DNA from: Diphasiastrum complanatum
Lineage: Eukaryota > Streptophyta > Lycopodiopsida > Lycopodiales > Lycopodiaceae
Direction: 5' to 3'
DNA length: 64,000 nucleotides
Assembly (NCBI GenBank): GCA_029204225.1
Contig: CM055099.1
Location: 45,695,193 to 45,759,192, forward strand
Shown here: positions 37,500-49,017 of the stretch, piece by piece
Numbering within the stretch: the stretch's first letter is position 1
Layout: the number at the start of each line of letters is the position of its first letter
Notes under the pieces: model-generated
Seen by the model: only the letters and a program-made list of their open reading frames with translations
What the model was told of the DNA's origin: nothing
Database searches by the model: none
Program-made: the position numbers and the translations under genes

Positions 37500-40400
37500 C
37501 TCTCTCTTAAGCTCAAATGTGATAAGAGTGAAAAACAATAATTTGTAGCAATGTCTAGAGTGTCCAAAAGATGTTATGCATATCCTGCTACTCTGTACTT
37601 GACTCACACTCAAGCACACCAAAAAACCACTAGGTTTGACTCACAAAGTATCATGTAAACACAATGCTCATACAAAGAGTCTACCATACTCTCGACCAAC
37701 TGACTCGTCCCCAATCCGACTTGAACACAAGTGGACCACATGAGCGACATGGCTCAAACTGAGAAAATCCCACTGCCACCATGAGACTTACATCCTCCAT
37801 CTAGCTAGGCTGACATCATATCAGACACTTACAAGCACAAACTTGTAAGGCTGACATAAATGAGCGACTGAGGCTCAACTTGAGAAAATCTAAGATTGCA
37901 CCCTCACCAGATAGACAGCTAGTAGACAATGACAAGTCAATGAGCATAAAATGACTACTTTGTTAAACTGTAGCAAATGCACAACCACATACAACTCCGA
38001 CTCAGATCTAGACTCCTGTGACAAGGCAACATGCAAGCCCACACACACTCATGCAAACCAACACGAATGACAAAGCGTCAAATACATGACCAAAGCCTGT
38101 CCATAAGTGGTATCCTGTCGTACCAACACCTATTCCACCTGTAGATTCGCTGCTACACCACTGGTCACCAAATCAGGTCTCCAACCATGGCCTGCACCTG
38201 TACCAAGATGCTCTCACGTCCAAGCATATCACATAGATGTGCTTTCCAACCTAGAGCTAGCTCCCAAAGCTTCACGCTTTGCCCATTTGAGTTTGTAGCT
38301 TCCTGATTCCATCATGAATCCCACCTATAAGTCCTGTCCATCCAAAGACTCAAGTCCAATATGAAATAGCTACCCCCTGATGATCATCTCATGTCATCCT
38401 GCAGTGTTATCCCTACCAGGTATTTCAATGCCATCCCTGATCACAAAGATCTGAGCATCTACCCTGTAGTGCTCACCTGTATTCCCCAAGTTAGCTCCAA
38501 GCTGCTCTTGTGACTGCAAAATCGCAAAATCATCACACTCACCACTCACCAAGAGCATACAAAGTGTGATTATCGACTCGTTCTTCATCCTCTACGTGTC
38601 CTACACACAGCTCGTCCACTGCAAGTCCGCTATCTTGCCCAATGGCTTTCAACTGGCACCACTTCGCACTTCCATCACCTGTGACCACCAATATGTGTGT
38701 ACCTCCAAGCTAGCCCATATTTCCCTTCAAACGAGAAATTTCCAAGCTACAGATGCGTGTGTCAATGCAGGTATCACTTGACTCGACAATGCCACTGCCA
38801 ATCATACTCGTGAGAGCGTTCCCCCAAAACGCCACTTGACGTTAGTTGGTTCGAACCCCAAGAGTTGAACTTGATCACAAGAATTTTTCACCTGTAACTG
38901 GCATACCATGCCTACCTCTCACCTGTGATTGCTTGCCCTCTCAAAATTGTCGTCAATGATGAGTAGTCACGCCGCCAAACTGCACTTCCATCGCCAATAC
39001 TAGCTTTCTCCACACAATTCCGCTACCATTCACCCCCATACTGCATTTACCACTTTCAAATACCCTGTTACCCTATCAGGAGTATGTAATAATGATTTCA
39101 AAGCAATAATGCCTCATTGTACCGCCTTGTAGCAGGTTTCACCAGCCAAAAATTGCCCCAAATTTGGCCCTACGATACCCAAATAGCGAATGTAGCCCAT
39201 CACTAGGTCACCCGCACTCTGCTCAATAGAATGGTGACGAAAACACCTCGAAACATGTTTCTCCCTGCTATGTGACGTCGCTCTGTCCGTTGGCTCCGAG
39301 CAGCCAGTTTTAAGAGTCATTTTGGCCCAAGGATGGCCAAAAAAGGTGCCCTCTAGCTATAGTTAGCCCCTTTGCCATTTGCCCTTGCAAAATGAACTGT
39401 ATTTTCATTATGAAAAATTTTAATGAAGAAATGGCATTTTTGTCCTTCGGGTCCCATCTTGCATTTCTGGTTGAAGATTTTTAATGGGAATTCTTCATAA
39501 ACCCACTTCAACCTTTCAAGGCCCTCTTTCAATCACATCTTCACCATTGATTTCAATCTGACGGTTGATGTAGTTCCCTGAACTTCCAATCCTGCCCGTC
39601 GATCATCTTTAAACTCAATCCAATGGCCATGCACCACTTTGTGCACCAAACCATGCTTCTTTCATGCACTCACACCCTGTAGCCGCTACGGGCTCACTCG
39701 CACTGACCGCATGCGACCTGCTCGTTCACCTCCTCTCTTCTTTATGCTTCTTCAAGCTCCAGCTATGGTGGAAAAAGGGTCTCTACGCTCTACTGTATTT
39801 CTTATTTAGCAACCTCTGCTGCCCGCATCCTTCCACGGCCATCTACTGCCAAATTTGCTTGACGAGGGCACCCCTACCTGTGGTGTTACAGCATAACAAA
39901 TCGCTTCCATCACAGAGAAATCAATTATTTTCTCCCTATAAACCCTAGCTGGCCACTACTTCCATAAGCTGAGAGGAAGGCTAATTGCTCCTTTCTTGCT
40001 TCTCGGCTGTCCTTGAGACTTCACCAGTAGCTTGGTCCCTATAGTAAGATGCTAGGTAGCAATTTACAGTGCCCAATTCCATCAAGTACAGAGAAAGATC
40101 CGTGACTTTCCGTTTTCATCACTTTTTGACAATTCACAGAACTGCTCCTTTCTCCTCCCACTGCAAATGGATTTCAAGATCCTCTCAGCCCTGAGATGCT
40201 ACTTCCCTGCTCTACCTTTTGATCCGCTCCGCTCAACAATCACCGAACTACTGAGAGAGTTCTGTCTAGCTTTCCGTAAAAGCCATTATGAAGCCATTTT
40301 GAGCAATTTTTTCGTGAATTCTCCCCGGAATCCACCTACGACGATCGTTTTGATCTTCCCCAAAGCTCCGATCAAAGGAACTTTGCTGTCTCCTGCCATC

Positions 40401-40517
40401 CGGACTGCCGATACCCCGTATGGAGTCCTCTCTCCTGAGACTCTTTGAGTGCTATTTCTCCTGGTGACAGACGCTATCCCATAGCTCCATCGGATCGTGC
40501 ATACCTGCATCACCCTG

Positions 40518-40531
40518 ATGCTCTGATACCA
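40518..40531 (-). other. Primer-binding site of the nested element (initiator tRNA-Met)
   Basis: The minus strand reads TGGTATCAGAGCAT immediately after the LTR end AACT. The first 12 bases match initiator tRNA-Met. It proves the element is in reverse orientation. Confidence 0.9.
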
Positions 40532-41007
40532 AGTTGAAATTCTGTTAGGATCTAGTGCAGTATGCAGATCACATCACACAATCACCATAGCCACTCCTCA
40601 CAAGCTCTCAAAGATGGCACAACAAAAGTTAAGTCTATTATGAAGAAACAATGTACATATAGCAAAGCCCCAAACTACATGGGCTCAACAGGTGTCACTA
40701 AACTGGCCTACCACTTGCCAAACTAGAGTTAGGCCCAATATGGCCACATATACTGACAAACCCAGGACATGCCCCTGAGTATAGCATAATAAACTCAAAA
40801 TCACTATACAGGCTAATTTCTTTCTACGTGTGGCTACCCGGCTAACCCAAATAGCCGTCTACGGGATCAGTGCCCGATCAATATATCCTAACGGGTCACG
40901 TCCCGAACACAACCATATATAGTAAACCAAATAAATTGTACACCAATTACATCATCACATTTAGAGCTTACATAAAATGTATATCAGATTAACTCTGATT
41001 TCTAACT
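40532..41007 (-). repeat. LTR (5' in element orientation) of the nested element
   Basis: A 476-bp copy of 37022-37499 with a few percent divergence and the same AGTT...AACT ends, next to the primer site on one side and the GGATC duplication on the other. Confidence 0.9.
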
Positions 41008-41840
41008 GGATCTTGGTAGTCTTAATTTCATATTAGGAATAGAAGTTTTAAGAGGAAAGGATTTGAGTTTTATTTGTCAATCCAAATATGCTTCTTCTAT
41101 CTTAGAAAAGTTTGAAATGAAAGATTGTAAAGGAGTAGAAACTCCTATGGAGCAAAATGCAAAAGTTTCCAATAGTGATGATGAAGCATCCTTTGAGGAC
41201 ATCACACTATATAGGAGACTTGTAGGCTCCTTGATCTATCTTACTATAACCAGACCTGATCTAAGTTATAGTGTAGGTAAACTAAGCCAATCTATGCAAA
41301 ATCCATTGGTTTGCCATTGGAAAAATGCAAAAAGGGTGTTGAGGTACATCTCGGCCACCAAGAACTTTGACATTTTATATGATGGATCTAATCTTGCCTT
41401 AAGGGCATATTCGGATGCTAATTTTGTAGGTGATAAGGTGGATAGGAGGTCCACAAGTGCTTTGTTACCTTCCTTTGCAATGGCATAGTGTCTTGGCTTT
41501 CCAAAAAGCAAGATACTATTTCTCTATCTTCAACCGAATCGGAATACAAGGCACTAACATCCACAACAAAGGAGATCCTATGGTTGAAGAGGCTTTTGGT
41601 GGAGTTGCAAGTCATGGAGGCCGAGGAGCAGCCAATAATATTTTGTGACAACCAATCAAGCCAAGCATTAGCAACCAATCCCACATTCCATGCAAGGAGC
41701 AAGCACATAGAGATTGCTCACCATTTTGTGAGGGAAAAGGTTCAAGCAAAGGAGATCAAGCTACATCATGTGTCTTCTTAAGATTGTCTTGTTGATCTAC
41801 TCACTAAAGCCTTGCCAAAGGCTTCATTTATCAAGTTAAG
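41008..41840 (+). pseudogene. pol: Copia-B pol part 2: end of RT and RNase H
   Basis: Homology resumes exactly after the target duplication. It gives LNFILGIEVL, then SKYASSILEKFEMKDCKGVE and LVGSLIYLTITRPDLSYSVG (RT end), and the RNase H motifs YSDANFVGD, a frameshift near 41480, SKKQDTISLSSTESEYKAL, IFCDNQSS and HIEIAHHFVRE. A stop after LHHVSS (TAA near 41779) comes before the usual tail DLLTKALPK. The frameshift and stop are lesions independent of the nested insertion. Confidence 0.88.
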
Positions 41841-41899
41841 ATCAGCCTTAGGAGTTGTAGATAGATGTACTATAGTTGTATCATGTAAAAATTGAGGAG

Positions 41900-42420
41900 T
41901 GTTAGAATTGAACAATTTTCACATGGTTTTTGATGTATCTTGACATCCATGTGGATCCACACATGTGAGGACCTGTCCACACATGTGAAATGACACTTGT
42001 AATATTCAGATCCATTTTGATTAGCTTTCATTTGATTCTAATATGACATCTCCTAAATTATAGGAGTTAGGTCCTAGATTGTAGGAATCTAGAAGGTCAA
42101 CACAAACCACCAATGGATGATGTGGCAAACTTGATAGATCTTATCCAAAGTGGATATGGATGAGTAAAATGAGCTGTCCCACACATGCTGGATGCAGGCT
42201 AGAGAGGGATTATTATGATTTTGTACTTGATCCATGATGGATCCATCATTGAGCTATTATGAGAAATCTTGGTTTTGTGGAGAAATCTTGATGTTTACAC
42301 TCTCTTAAGCACTTTGTTTATGGATGAATGCTTAGTAAAAGTAAACTATTTCTCTATTATTAGGCCGTACAGTAGCTGTACTTCACACGTGTGAAGCCGT
42401 GGGTCATCATAATTTGACTG
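41900..42420 (+). repeat. 3' LTR of copia-B, truncated
   Basis: It starts TGTTAGAATTG after ATTGAGGAG (polypurine tract, 41891-41899). It matches the first 520 bp or so of the 5' LTR, then stops abruptly at AATTTGACTG (42420). About 140 bp of LTR and the right target duplication are missing, so a later deletion or insertion removed them. Confidence 0.88.
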
Positions 42421-42534
42421 GGATTGCAAATTGGTCATCAACAGATGTTTCCACAAGGGGCTGCCAGTACAACCGTATAAAGAAAACAAACACCCAGGAG
42501 AAAAATACTGAATACTTCATTATGGTTTTCAGAT

Positions 42535-43228
42535 TCAAATGGGAGTGAACTCAAGAAAGCAAATACTTTGGCAAAAGAGAAAGCCATACAATGTTTCCGT
42601 TATCTTTGGATAAACAACATCCAGCTCCTTGATGGCAGCAGCCGCCTTAGACCCCAATTGCTTGGTGACTAACATGTGGAGGAGATACCCACATTTGGTA
42701 GTTGATTTGCGGGCTTTCAAGGCTCCGCACAGCTTCTTCGTTACCTTCTCAGCCCACTTACAATTTTGAGTGGGGTCGTCCATGGTGAGGGTTAGAGAGA
42801 AGAGATCGCTCGGTGGGATGTGATCCATCTTAATGGTATGTACTACAACCGTGGTGATGATGATCTCTGAGGTGGCCCGTAGATGGGGATCCGTGATGAG
42901 TCGGATAGCGATTCCGTCATTGGTTTGGGCAATGGTTTTGCCGTCGTCTGTCAAAAACTTGGTGAAGTACTTGGCATCAGAGCTGGTGCCCTTGTTGTAA
43001 GCCGAAAAGTTTGGAACTCATCCGAATAGGTCGAGTAGGCTGTTCGGATGAGGCTCTCGCTCTGCTAGTCCCGAAAAAGTGTTAGATCAAAGCCAAGATT
43101 GGTGAGGATATCCTTGGCCAATGTGAGCTGCTCGGTGTAATTCTTAAGAGAGATCATGATTATATCCCCTGAATAAGGACGAGGGGGTTTACGGCGATGC
43201 AAGCTCAGTGAGGAATCAGGAGAAGCCA
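42535..43228 (-). pseudogene. Unrecognised coding-like region with one frameshift
   Basis: On the minus strand an ATG at 43228 opens MASPDSSLSLHRRKPPRPYS and runs to a stop near 43065. After a shift, an open frame continues as SAYNKGTSSDAKYFTKFLTD and GIAIRLITDPHLRATSEIII, then KWAEKVTKKLCGALKARKS, ending at 42535 in FLEFTPI. The composition looks like real protein: mixed, helical in the last third, no transmembrane segment. I do not recognise the family. It lies downstream of the minus-strand gypsy-B integrase but has its own start and a TATACATAGG word about 120 bp upstream, so it may be an extra ORF of that element, an orphan host gene relic or another inserted sequence. Confidence 0.4.
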
Positions 43229-43304
43229 TGGCAGTAGTGATTTTAGATTGCTCTGAGAATTTTGAAAATTTTGAAAAAATTTGGCATGAACTCGAGAGCA
43301 GCAA

Positions 43305-43769
43305 TCTAAAATGAACTCGTGGAGAGAGGGTGGAGACCTATGTATAGACTTTTTTGGACAGGAATTCGCAACTTCACCTAGAAATCGTCCTCAGTGTCCA
43401 TGATTTTGTAATGATGATCGTAAATTTTGAAGCATCATTCTGAGGGCCCGCGAATTCTTGTAAGTAATTTGTGTTTGCCAAAAGAGAGAAAATGTCTGAT
43501 AGTGCATAAATGTATCTGATCAAAATTTGCGGAGGAAATAGAGAAATCGTGAGGATCAATTTGAGCTCCTGCGAATTGTCGGCGAATTCTGAACATGGAT
43601 ATCTGATGAAGAAAACTCCATTTTTTTGATTTTTTTTGACATTTTTCTTCTGAAACAGAATTCATAGAGGCCAAAAATGAATCGTTCTCTGTAAGAAAGG
43701 GGTCAGGCGAATTCTATCTGAGATGATGTGAAAACATTTTGCCTGGAATTAATGACTTTTGTGGTTTTC
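43305..43769. other. Spacer between gypsy-B pol and the unrecognised region
   Basis: Only short open frames. It includes recurrent GGCGAATTC/GCGAATT words (near 43450, 43575 and 43705), perhaps from a decayed tandem repeat. No LTR or polypurine tract could be fixed. Confidence 0.35.
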
Positions 43770-43919
43770 TCAGAGAAGATTGTTGGTATACTTGATCAGA
43801 TAGTATCTTGATGGGTGGAACAACAAATCACAGCAAAAAAATGTTGTCAAAATGGCATACAAATAATAAAAAGGGAGAAGAAAAAAATAAACAGTAGAGA
43901 AAAAACAGCTAATACATAT

Positions 43920-45640
43920 CAAGATAAAAGCATGGTTCGTTGTACTTCCGCAGTCGACTCCCATTGACCAGAGTGTCGAGGACATCGCCTTCAAAGGTTT
44001 GGAGTTGAACATATCTAGAGGCAAAGATTTTTTTATGACGTAAGGTCCTTGGCCTGAAAATTTCAGTTTGCCTTTGAAGGCTTTGGCTTGGTATAGCAGG
44101 ACCTTATCGCCCGCCTGGAAATCTCTAAGTTTCAATGATCGATCATGCCATGCTTTTTGTTGTCGTTTGTGGACTTGTTGAGCATGGATGCTGATCCGTC
44201 GTATTTCATAGAGTTGCTCTAGATGGAATAATCTATTTGCTAGATTCTGAGGAGTATCGAGCTCAAGGTTGTAGGCTACTCGAAGGGAGGGAATATGGAA
44301 TTCCACATGCATAACGGCTTCTTGACCATATGTGAGCTGGAAGGGGGTTAAGCCTGTAGCTCGCTTCGGGGTAGTGCGATAAGCCCAAAGAGCAGCATGG
44401 AGTTTGAGTTCCCAATCAGATCGGCTGGATTCGACGATTTTGGTGAGAATGCCACATAGGATTTTATTGGTGGATTCTGCTTGGCCATTGTAGCATGAAT
44501 AGTATGGGGAACTTTTGCAATGTACCACAAAAAATTTGGAAAGAACATCTGCTATGACAGAGTTAAGGAAATGTGTTCTCCTATCACTGATAAGTTCTAG
44601 AGGACATCCGAACTGAGCTATAACCTGTTCATAGAGAAATTTGGCGGTGGAATGAGCGTCAGCATTGCGAACAGCTCTTGCTTCAGCCCATTTGGTGCAG
44701 TAGTCCGTAGCTACTATGATGTAACGAGATTGTGTGTGACGAGCAGGTTCGACATAATCAATTCCCCATTTCTGGAAAGCTTGATCAGTGGTTACATGGT
44801 GTAAAGGCATGTAGTCTGTTTTTTGAAAGCGTTTTGTGTGTTGGCAGACATCACAAGCCTTAGTGTAATTGTGCTTATCCTTGAAGAGTGTTGGCCACTA
44901 GAAACCAGCCAAGAAGATTTTCTTAGCAATTATTTCAGAAGAGAAATGGCTGACACCAATACCTTCATGAGTGAGAGAAATTACAGAGGGGATTTCTCCT
45001 TCGGTAAGACATCGTCGGATAATTCCATCTAACCCTTGCTTGTAGAGTTGTCCTGCAATTAACGTATAAGGTTTAGTTTTGAGGACCAACGCTCGTTGTT
45101 CGGGTTTAGATAAGGAAGGATCCATCTGCCCCGAAGTTATATATTCGGTAATTTCCTTAGCCCATATAGGTGTAGAGTCAACTTGGAAAAGGATTGCATC
45201 TGGTAAATCATCGTTGACGCCTTGATCAGGGGTAGGAAGGTTAGGGATTCGGGATAGATGATTTGCTAAAAAATGCTGAACTCCCTTATGAACCACGATC
45301 AATAATAGGATCCATCTAGTAATACGACCCGTGGTGCAGGTCTTGCTGATGAGATACAACAGTGCTTGATGATCAGTGAAGAATGCAACAATTTTTCCTA
45401 GAAGATAATGGCGAAACTTCTGAACCGCATATACCATTGCCAAGGCTTCGCGTTCGGTGGTGGTATAATTGACTTCAGCGGGTATCAATTGTCGACTAAG
45501 AAAACGAATTGGGTAATCCTTTTTGAATTCTCCCGGTTGGGTGAGCACTGCTCCAATGGCATACTTGGATGCATCGGTATGCACATGGAATTCTTTAGAA
45601 TAATCAGGAGCCCGGAGGATGGGTGCTTTGGTAAGGGCGA
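43920..45640 (-). pseudogene. Gypsy-B pol relic: RNase H, integrase (minus strand)
   Basis: Reading leftwards from 45640: LTKAPILRAPDYSKEF then HTDASKYAIGAVLTQPGEF (RNase H start), NYTTTEREALAMVYAVQKFR and FFTDHQAL. Next come the integrase zinc-finger remnant (LTHEGIGVSHFSSEIIAKK), the integrase core with KWGIDYVEP (usually VGP), ELISDRRTHFLNS and YYSCYNGQAESTNK (D, D, E visible), then AALWAYRTTPKRATGLTPF. The C-terminal domain has FQAGDKVLLYQAKAFKGKL and GPYVIKK. There are at least two frame breaks (near 44898 and 44820). RT and gag are missing; the right edge meets gypsy-C head to head. No chromodomain is seen. Confidence 0.85.
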
Positions 45641-45782
45641 GCCAACATTGCCTGCAGCTTCTACATCAGAGGTGGATCCAAGTGCCGATACAGAGCTCAA
45701 GGAGCTCAACAACCTAGAGTCCTAGGGGACTCATCCAGACGTACGACAAAAACGACATATCTAAGGCTTAAGAGAGAGGTTT

Positions 45783-46724
45783 ATGAACAAGCACTTCGAG
45801 GATATCTTAGACAAAAACCTCAAAATTTTTATAGATGACCTCTGTGGGACAACCACTGTCACAGAACATCTCACCATGCTAGAGAAGTGTTTTCAGAAGT
45901 GCGCAGCAACCTGTATAGCTTTGAATGCTAACAAGTGCCTATTCGGAGTTCCTTATGGTGTACTATTAGGACATGTCATTGGCAAGTACGGCATGGCAAC
46001 TGATCCAGAAAAAATACCTATGCTCCTAGCCATGATGGCACCAACTACGGTGTCCCAACTTCAGACCTTCTTAGGCTCGAGTGGTTATTACAAAAGATAT
46101 GTCATGGCCTATGCTACGAGTACTTACCAGATGACTGGCTTATTGAAAACCAACGTGGAGTGGACCTGGGACGAGACATGTGAGAAGACTTTTCAGGAAT
46201 TAAAAGTAGCTTTGGCTAACGCTCCAATACTGAAACCACCTATGTACGACAGAGAATTCTTCGTTTTCACAAGCACCATGGACACGTGCATAAACTGTTG
46301 CCTGGCCTAGATTTGGGACAAAAAATATCACCCTATTATTTTTATAGAGAGAAAACTGAACAAAGCTGAACTTAATTATAGTAAGGGTGAGAAAATTTGT
46401 TTGGGGATAGCTTACGCTGCCGCCAAACTAAGGCATTACCTAATGCATCAGAAAGTGACTTTCTTTACCAAGAGTACTGCAGTTACCTTGATGATGAATA
46501 AACTAGAACCTCCTGAGCGCTTAATGAAGTGGATAATCTCCCTTCAGGAGTTTGTTTACACCCTCCAAAGCAAGCCGCCTAAACTGCAAGGTTTAAACGA
46601 TTGTATTTGCGAGCTGGGAGGGGTTACTGAAATAGACGATGAGTGGGAGACTGATCACTTAAGAGAACTTTTGAAGGTAGACGTTGACACAATTCTTGAG
46701 TGGTATACAGCTTTAGCAACCTAG
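45783..46724 (+). pseudogene. Gypsy-C RT (C-terminal half) and RNase H
   Basis: The plus strand opens with MNKHFEDILDKNLKIFIDDL, where FIDD is the RT catalytic box. It continues through LEKCFQKCAATCIALNANKC, GHVIGKYGMATDPEKI and FLGSSGYYKRYV (RT thumb). RNase H follows with CEKTFQELKVALANAPILK, a stop at about 46308, KLNKAELNYSKGEK, LRHYLMHQKVTFFTKST and PPERLMKWIISLQEF. The N-terminal RT, protease and gag are absent. Confidence 0.85.
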
Positions 46725-46751
46725 TTATCCACACTAGAGACACCCAACAGT

Positions 46752-47943
46752 ATGACGATTCCAGAAAAACGAAAGCTATGTCTACAAGCCCTAAAGTTCG
46801 CTTTAATAGGGGGCACACTGTATAGACGAGGTGTAGAAAGGTTGTATCGAAGATGCGTCACTCCTGAAGAAGCCAAATTTATACTAGAGGAGTGTCACGA
46901 TTCTGCTTGTGGGGGCCACTTTGCCGACCAACTCATAGGGCAGAAAATTCTGAGGGCGGGTTATTGGTGGCCGACACTATTCCAAGATGCTCATTTACAT
47001 GCCCGGAACTATGACACCTGTCAACGAGTTGACAAGACAGATAATAGGGTGCGATCGTTAGTTCCAATACAGGCCTGTCTCCCCTTTGAAAAATGGGGCA
47101 TCGACTTCGTTGGCCCAATACACCCAGCTTTATTTAGCCGAAAACATTATATCATAGTGGCCACTGACTATTTCACAAAGTTGGCCGAGGCACGGGTTGT
47201 GGCCAAAGAGAATGCAAAAGAAACCGCCCGGTTCTTACTAGAACAGGTGATAGGCCGGTTTGGTACACCGAGAGAACTCATCTCTGATAGGGGTACCCAT
47301 TTCCTAAACAAAACTATCAAGGCTTTGACCGATCAGTTACGTTCAAGCACTGGAAAAGCACACCCTACCACCCGCAAGCCAACGGTCAGGCTGAAAGCAC
47401 AAACAAACAACTGGTAGGAATCCTGAGGAAAACCGTATCAGACCGACAGAGGGATTGGGACAAAAAATTGTACTCGGCGTTGTGGGCATATAATACCACC
47501 CATAAGACCAGTACTAACTACATGCCCTTTTTTTCTAGTATGGCCAAGAGTGTGTACTGCCAATAGAAGTAGAGCTCCCATCCTTGCGGTTTGCCATGAA
47601 GCACGACCTAGGAGAGAAAGAATCAATACAGCACCGACTGGACACTTTACAAGACCTGGACGAGCATCGGATACCTGCTTTAAATCACTAAGAAACCCAC
47701 AAAAAATGCATGAAGGAGATTCATGATAGGAATATGCGTGATTACCAATTTAGGCAAGGGCAGTTAGTGTTGTTCTACGACGCTAGACACGAGCTGATGC
47801 CTCAAAATTTGGGGCCACGCTGGAACGGTCCGTATGTAATAGTGAAGCTGTATGAAAATAACACGGTTAAGCTAGCTGAGTTAAACGGTGAAATTTTTAA
47901 GCATCGAACCAACATAAATAAGATAAAACCTTACCGTAGTTAA
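46752..47943 (+). pseudogene. Gypsy-C integrase, frameshifted
   Basis: The zinc finger reads CHDSACGGHFADQLIGQKIL then YDTCQR. The core reads KWGIDFVGP, KHYIIVATDYFTKLAEARVV, ELISDRGTHFLNK, a frameshift near 47340, then STPYHPQANGQAESTNK and YSALWAYNTTHKTS. The D, D and E residues are all visible. After further damage near 47540-47700 the C-terminal domain reads QFRQGQLVLFYDARHELMPQ and WNGPYVIVKLYENNTVKLAE, ending at TAA 47943. It differs clearly from gypsy-B, so the two are separate families. Confidence 0.87.
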
Positions 47944-48186
47944 AGAGAAGCCGAAGTCGCATGTAAAGTATGTAACACCTTTTCCTATTCACCTTTTTAG
48001 GTATCGGAAGTGAACGACCTAGAAGCATCACGAATACTGGAAACACTCAAAGAATCAAAAGTAGCCCTAGTGACCCTGTACATATACACTGAACGAAAGG
48101 GTGCGAAAAACCCATACAAAAATTCATAAAATCGAGAAAAATACAAAAAGATTATTGTTGTGATATGGAACTCACCCAGGAACTTG

Positions 48187-48726
48187 GGACGTATACGTTG
48201 AAGATAGATGGAGCCTGTAGACATTCGAATAGAGAAGGTGCCATAGGAGCAGTATTGCAGAATCCCATGGGATTGAACTAGCCACTATAGGAGTCCTATT
48301 AGGGAAAGGATTCACGAACAACACTGCCGATTACAAAGCCTTCTAATCGGTCTACAAATGACCGTGCAAGTTGTGCAAACTATAGGCAACCTCCGAATTA
48401 ATAGGAGATTCACAACTCCTAATCCGAGGTATGACCGACATATACCAACTCAAAAGCAGGACCTTACAGGCCTATGCAATTGCCATCAACGAATACACTA
48501 GAGAGTTTTCCTACATCGAATGGATGCATATTCCACGAGCACAGAACCAACGTGTTGATAGTCTAGCTGCGATAGCCTATGACCACGATCATTACTGGCA
48601 ATGTAAGCCAGATAAGGTAGTCATTTCGCCCATAACCATTGCTGCAGAGCTATGGACAATCCTAAAACCCCAAGTATGGTATGGAGTTCGGTGGATCAGA
48701 AGTCTGATAAACCAAGTAGGTCTTTG
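48187..48726 (+). pseudogene. Second RNase H domain after gypsy-C integrase
   Basis: After a 240-bp gap, YTLKIDGACRHSNREGAIGA starts an RNase H fold. A frame shift near 48290 is followed by GKGFTNNTADYKAF, then ELIGDSQLLIRGMTDIYQLK and IPRAQNQRVDSLAAIA, to a stop at 48726. The acidic residues (D of IDGA, D of GDSQ, D of RVDS) are visible, while the usual Glu of NxAEY is Asp. This pattern (DGA, TNN-AEY, GDSQL, R--N--VD-LA) is the second RNase H (aRNH/RVT_3 type) known from Tat-type gypsy elements, where it normally lies before integrase. Here it lies after. Confidence 0.72.
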
Positions 48727-48956
48727 AGAATTTCCAACTCCTAGCCCAATTACATCAGTTAATGAGCCATGAACTATCTAGGACTTGTTTTAGGCCACAC
48801 CATAGTAGCATAACCCATGGGTTAATGCACACGGCCTAAGTAATCTTTTCAGAGAAATGGTGATCCTTTGTAAAATCTGAGTTTTATCTAGAATTCTAAA
48901 TAAACCATAGTCTTAGTTGAAACCTCTGCCCTAGCACGAACCTGACAGATACACAC

Positions 48957-48971
48957 GGAGGGGGAGAGGGG
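48957..48971 (+). other. Polypurine-tract-like sequence
   Basis: GGAGGGGGAGAGGGG followed by TGTAAAGG looks like a polypurine tract plus LTR start. If so, the 3' LTR of gypsy-C would begin at about 48972. No second LTR copy is in the window to confirm it, and the reading frame at 49018 argues that the element may continue. Confidence 0.35.
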
Positions 48972-49017
48972 TGTAAAGGTTTAAAGATTTTTTGTACATT
49001 CAACACATTGTATATTC

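Larger units (their letters stand above)
37022..41007 (-). mobile_element. Nested non-coding LTR retrotransposon (LARD-like) in copia-B pol
   Basis: A 3,986-bp insertion is flanked by a perfect 5-bp duplication GGATC (37017-37021 and 41008-41012). It has LTRs at both ends (37022-37499 and 40532-41007), and a primer site and polypurine tract that place it on the minus strand. The 3.03-kb interior (37500-40531) has no long open frame and no gag or pol motif. Family knowledge: large non-coding LTR elements (LARDs) move using enzymes from other elements. The LTR copies differ by a few percent, so insertion was fairly recent and later than copia-B. Confidence 0.93.

Noticed and set aside
37500-40531. 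Short open frames inside the nested LTR element as genes
   Set aside because: None exceeds about 95 codons, none shows a domain, and they occur on both strands at chance level.
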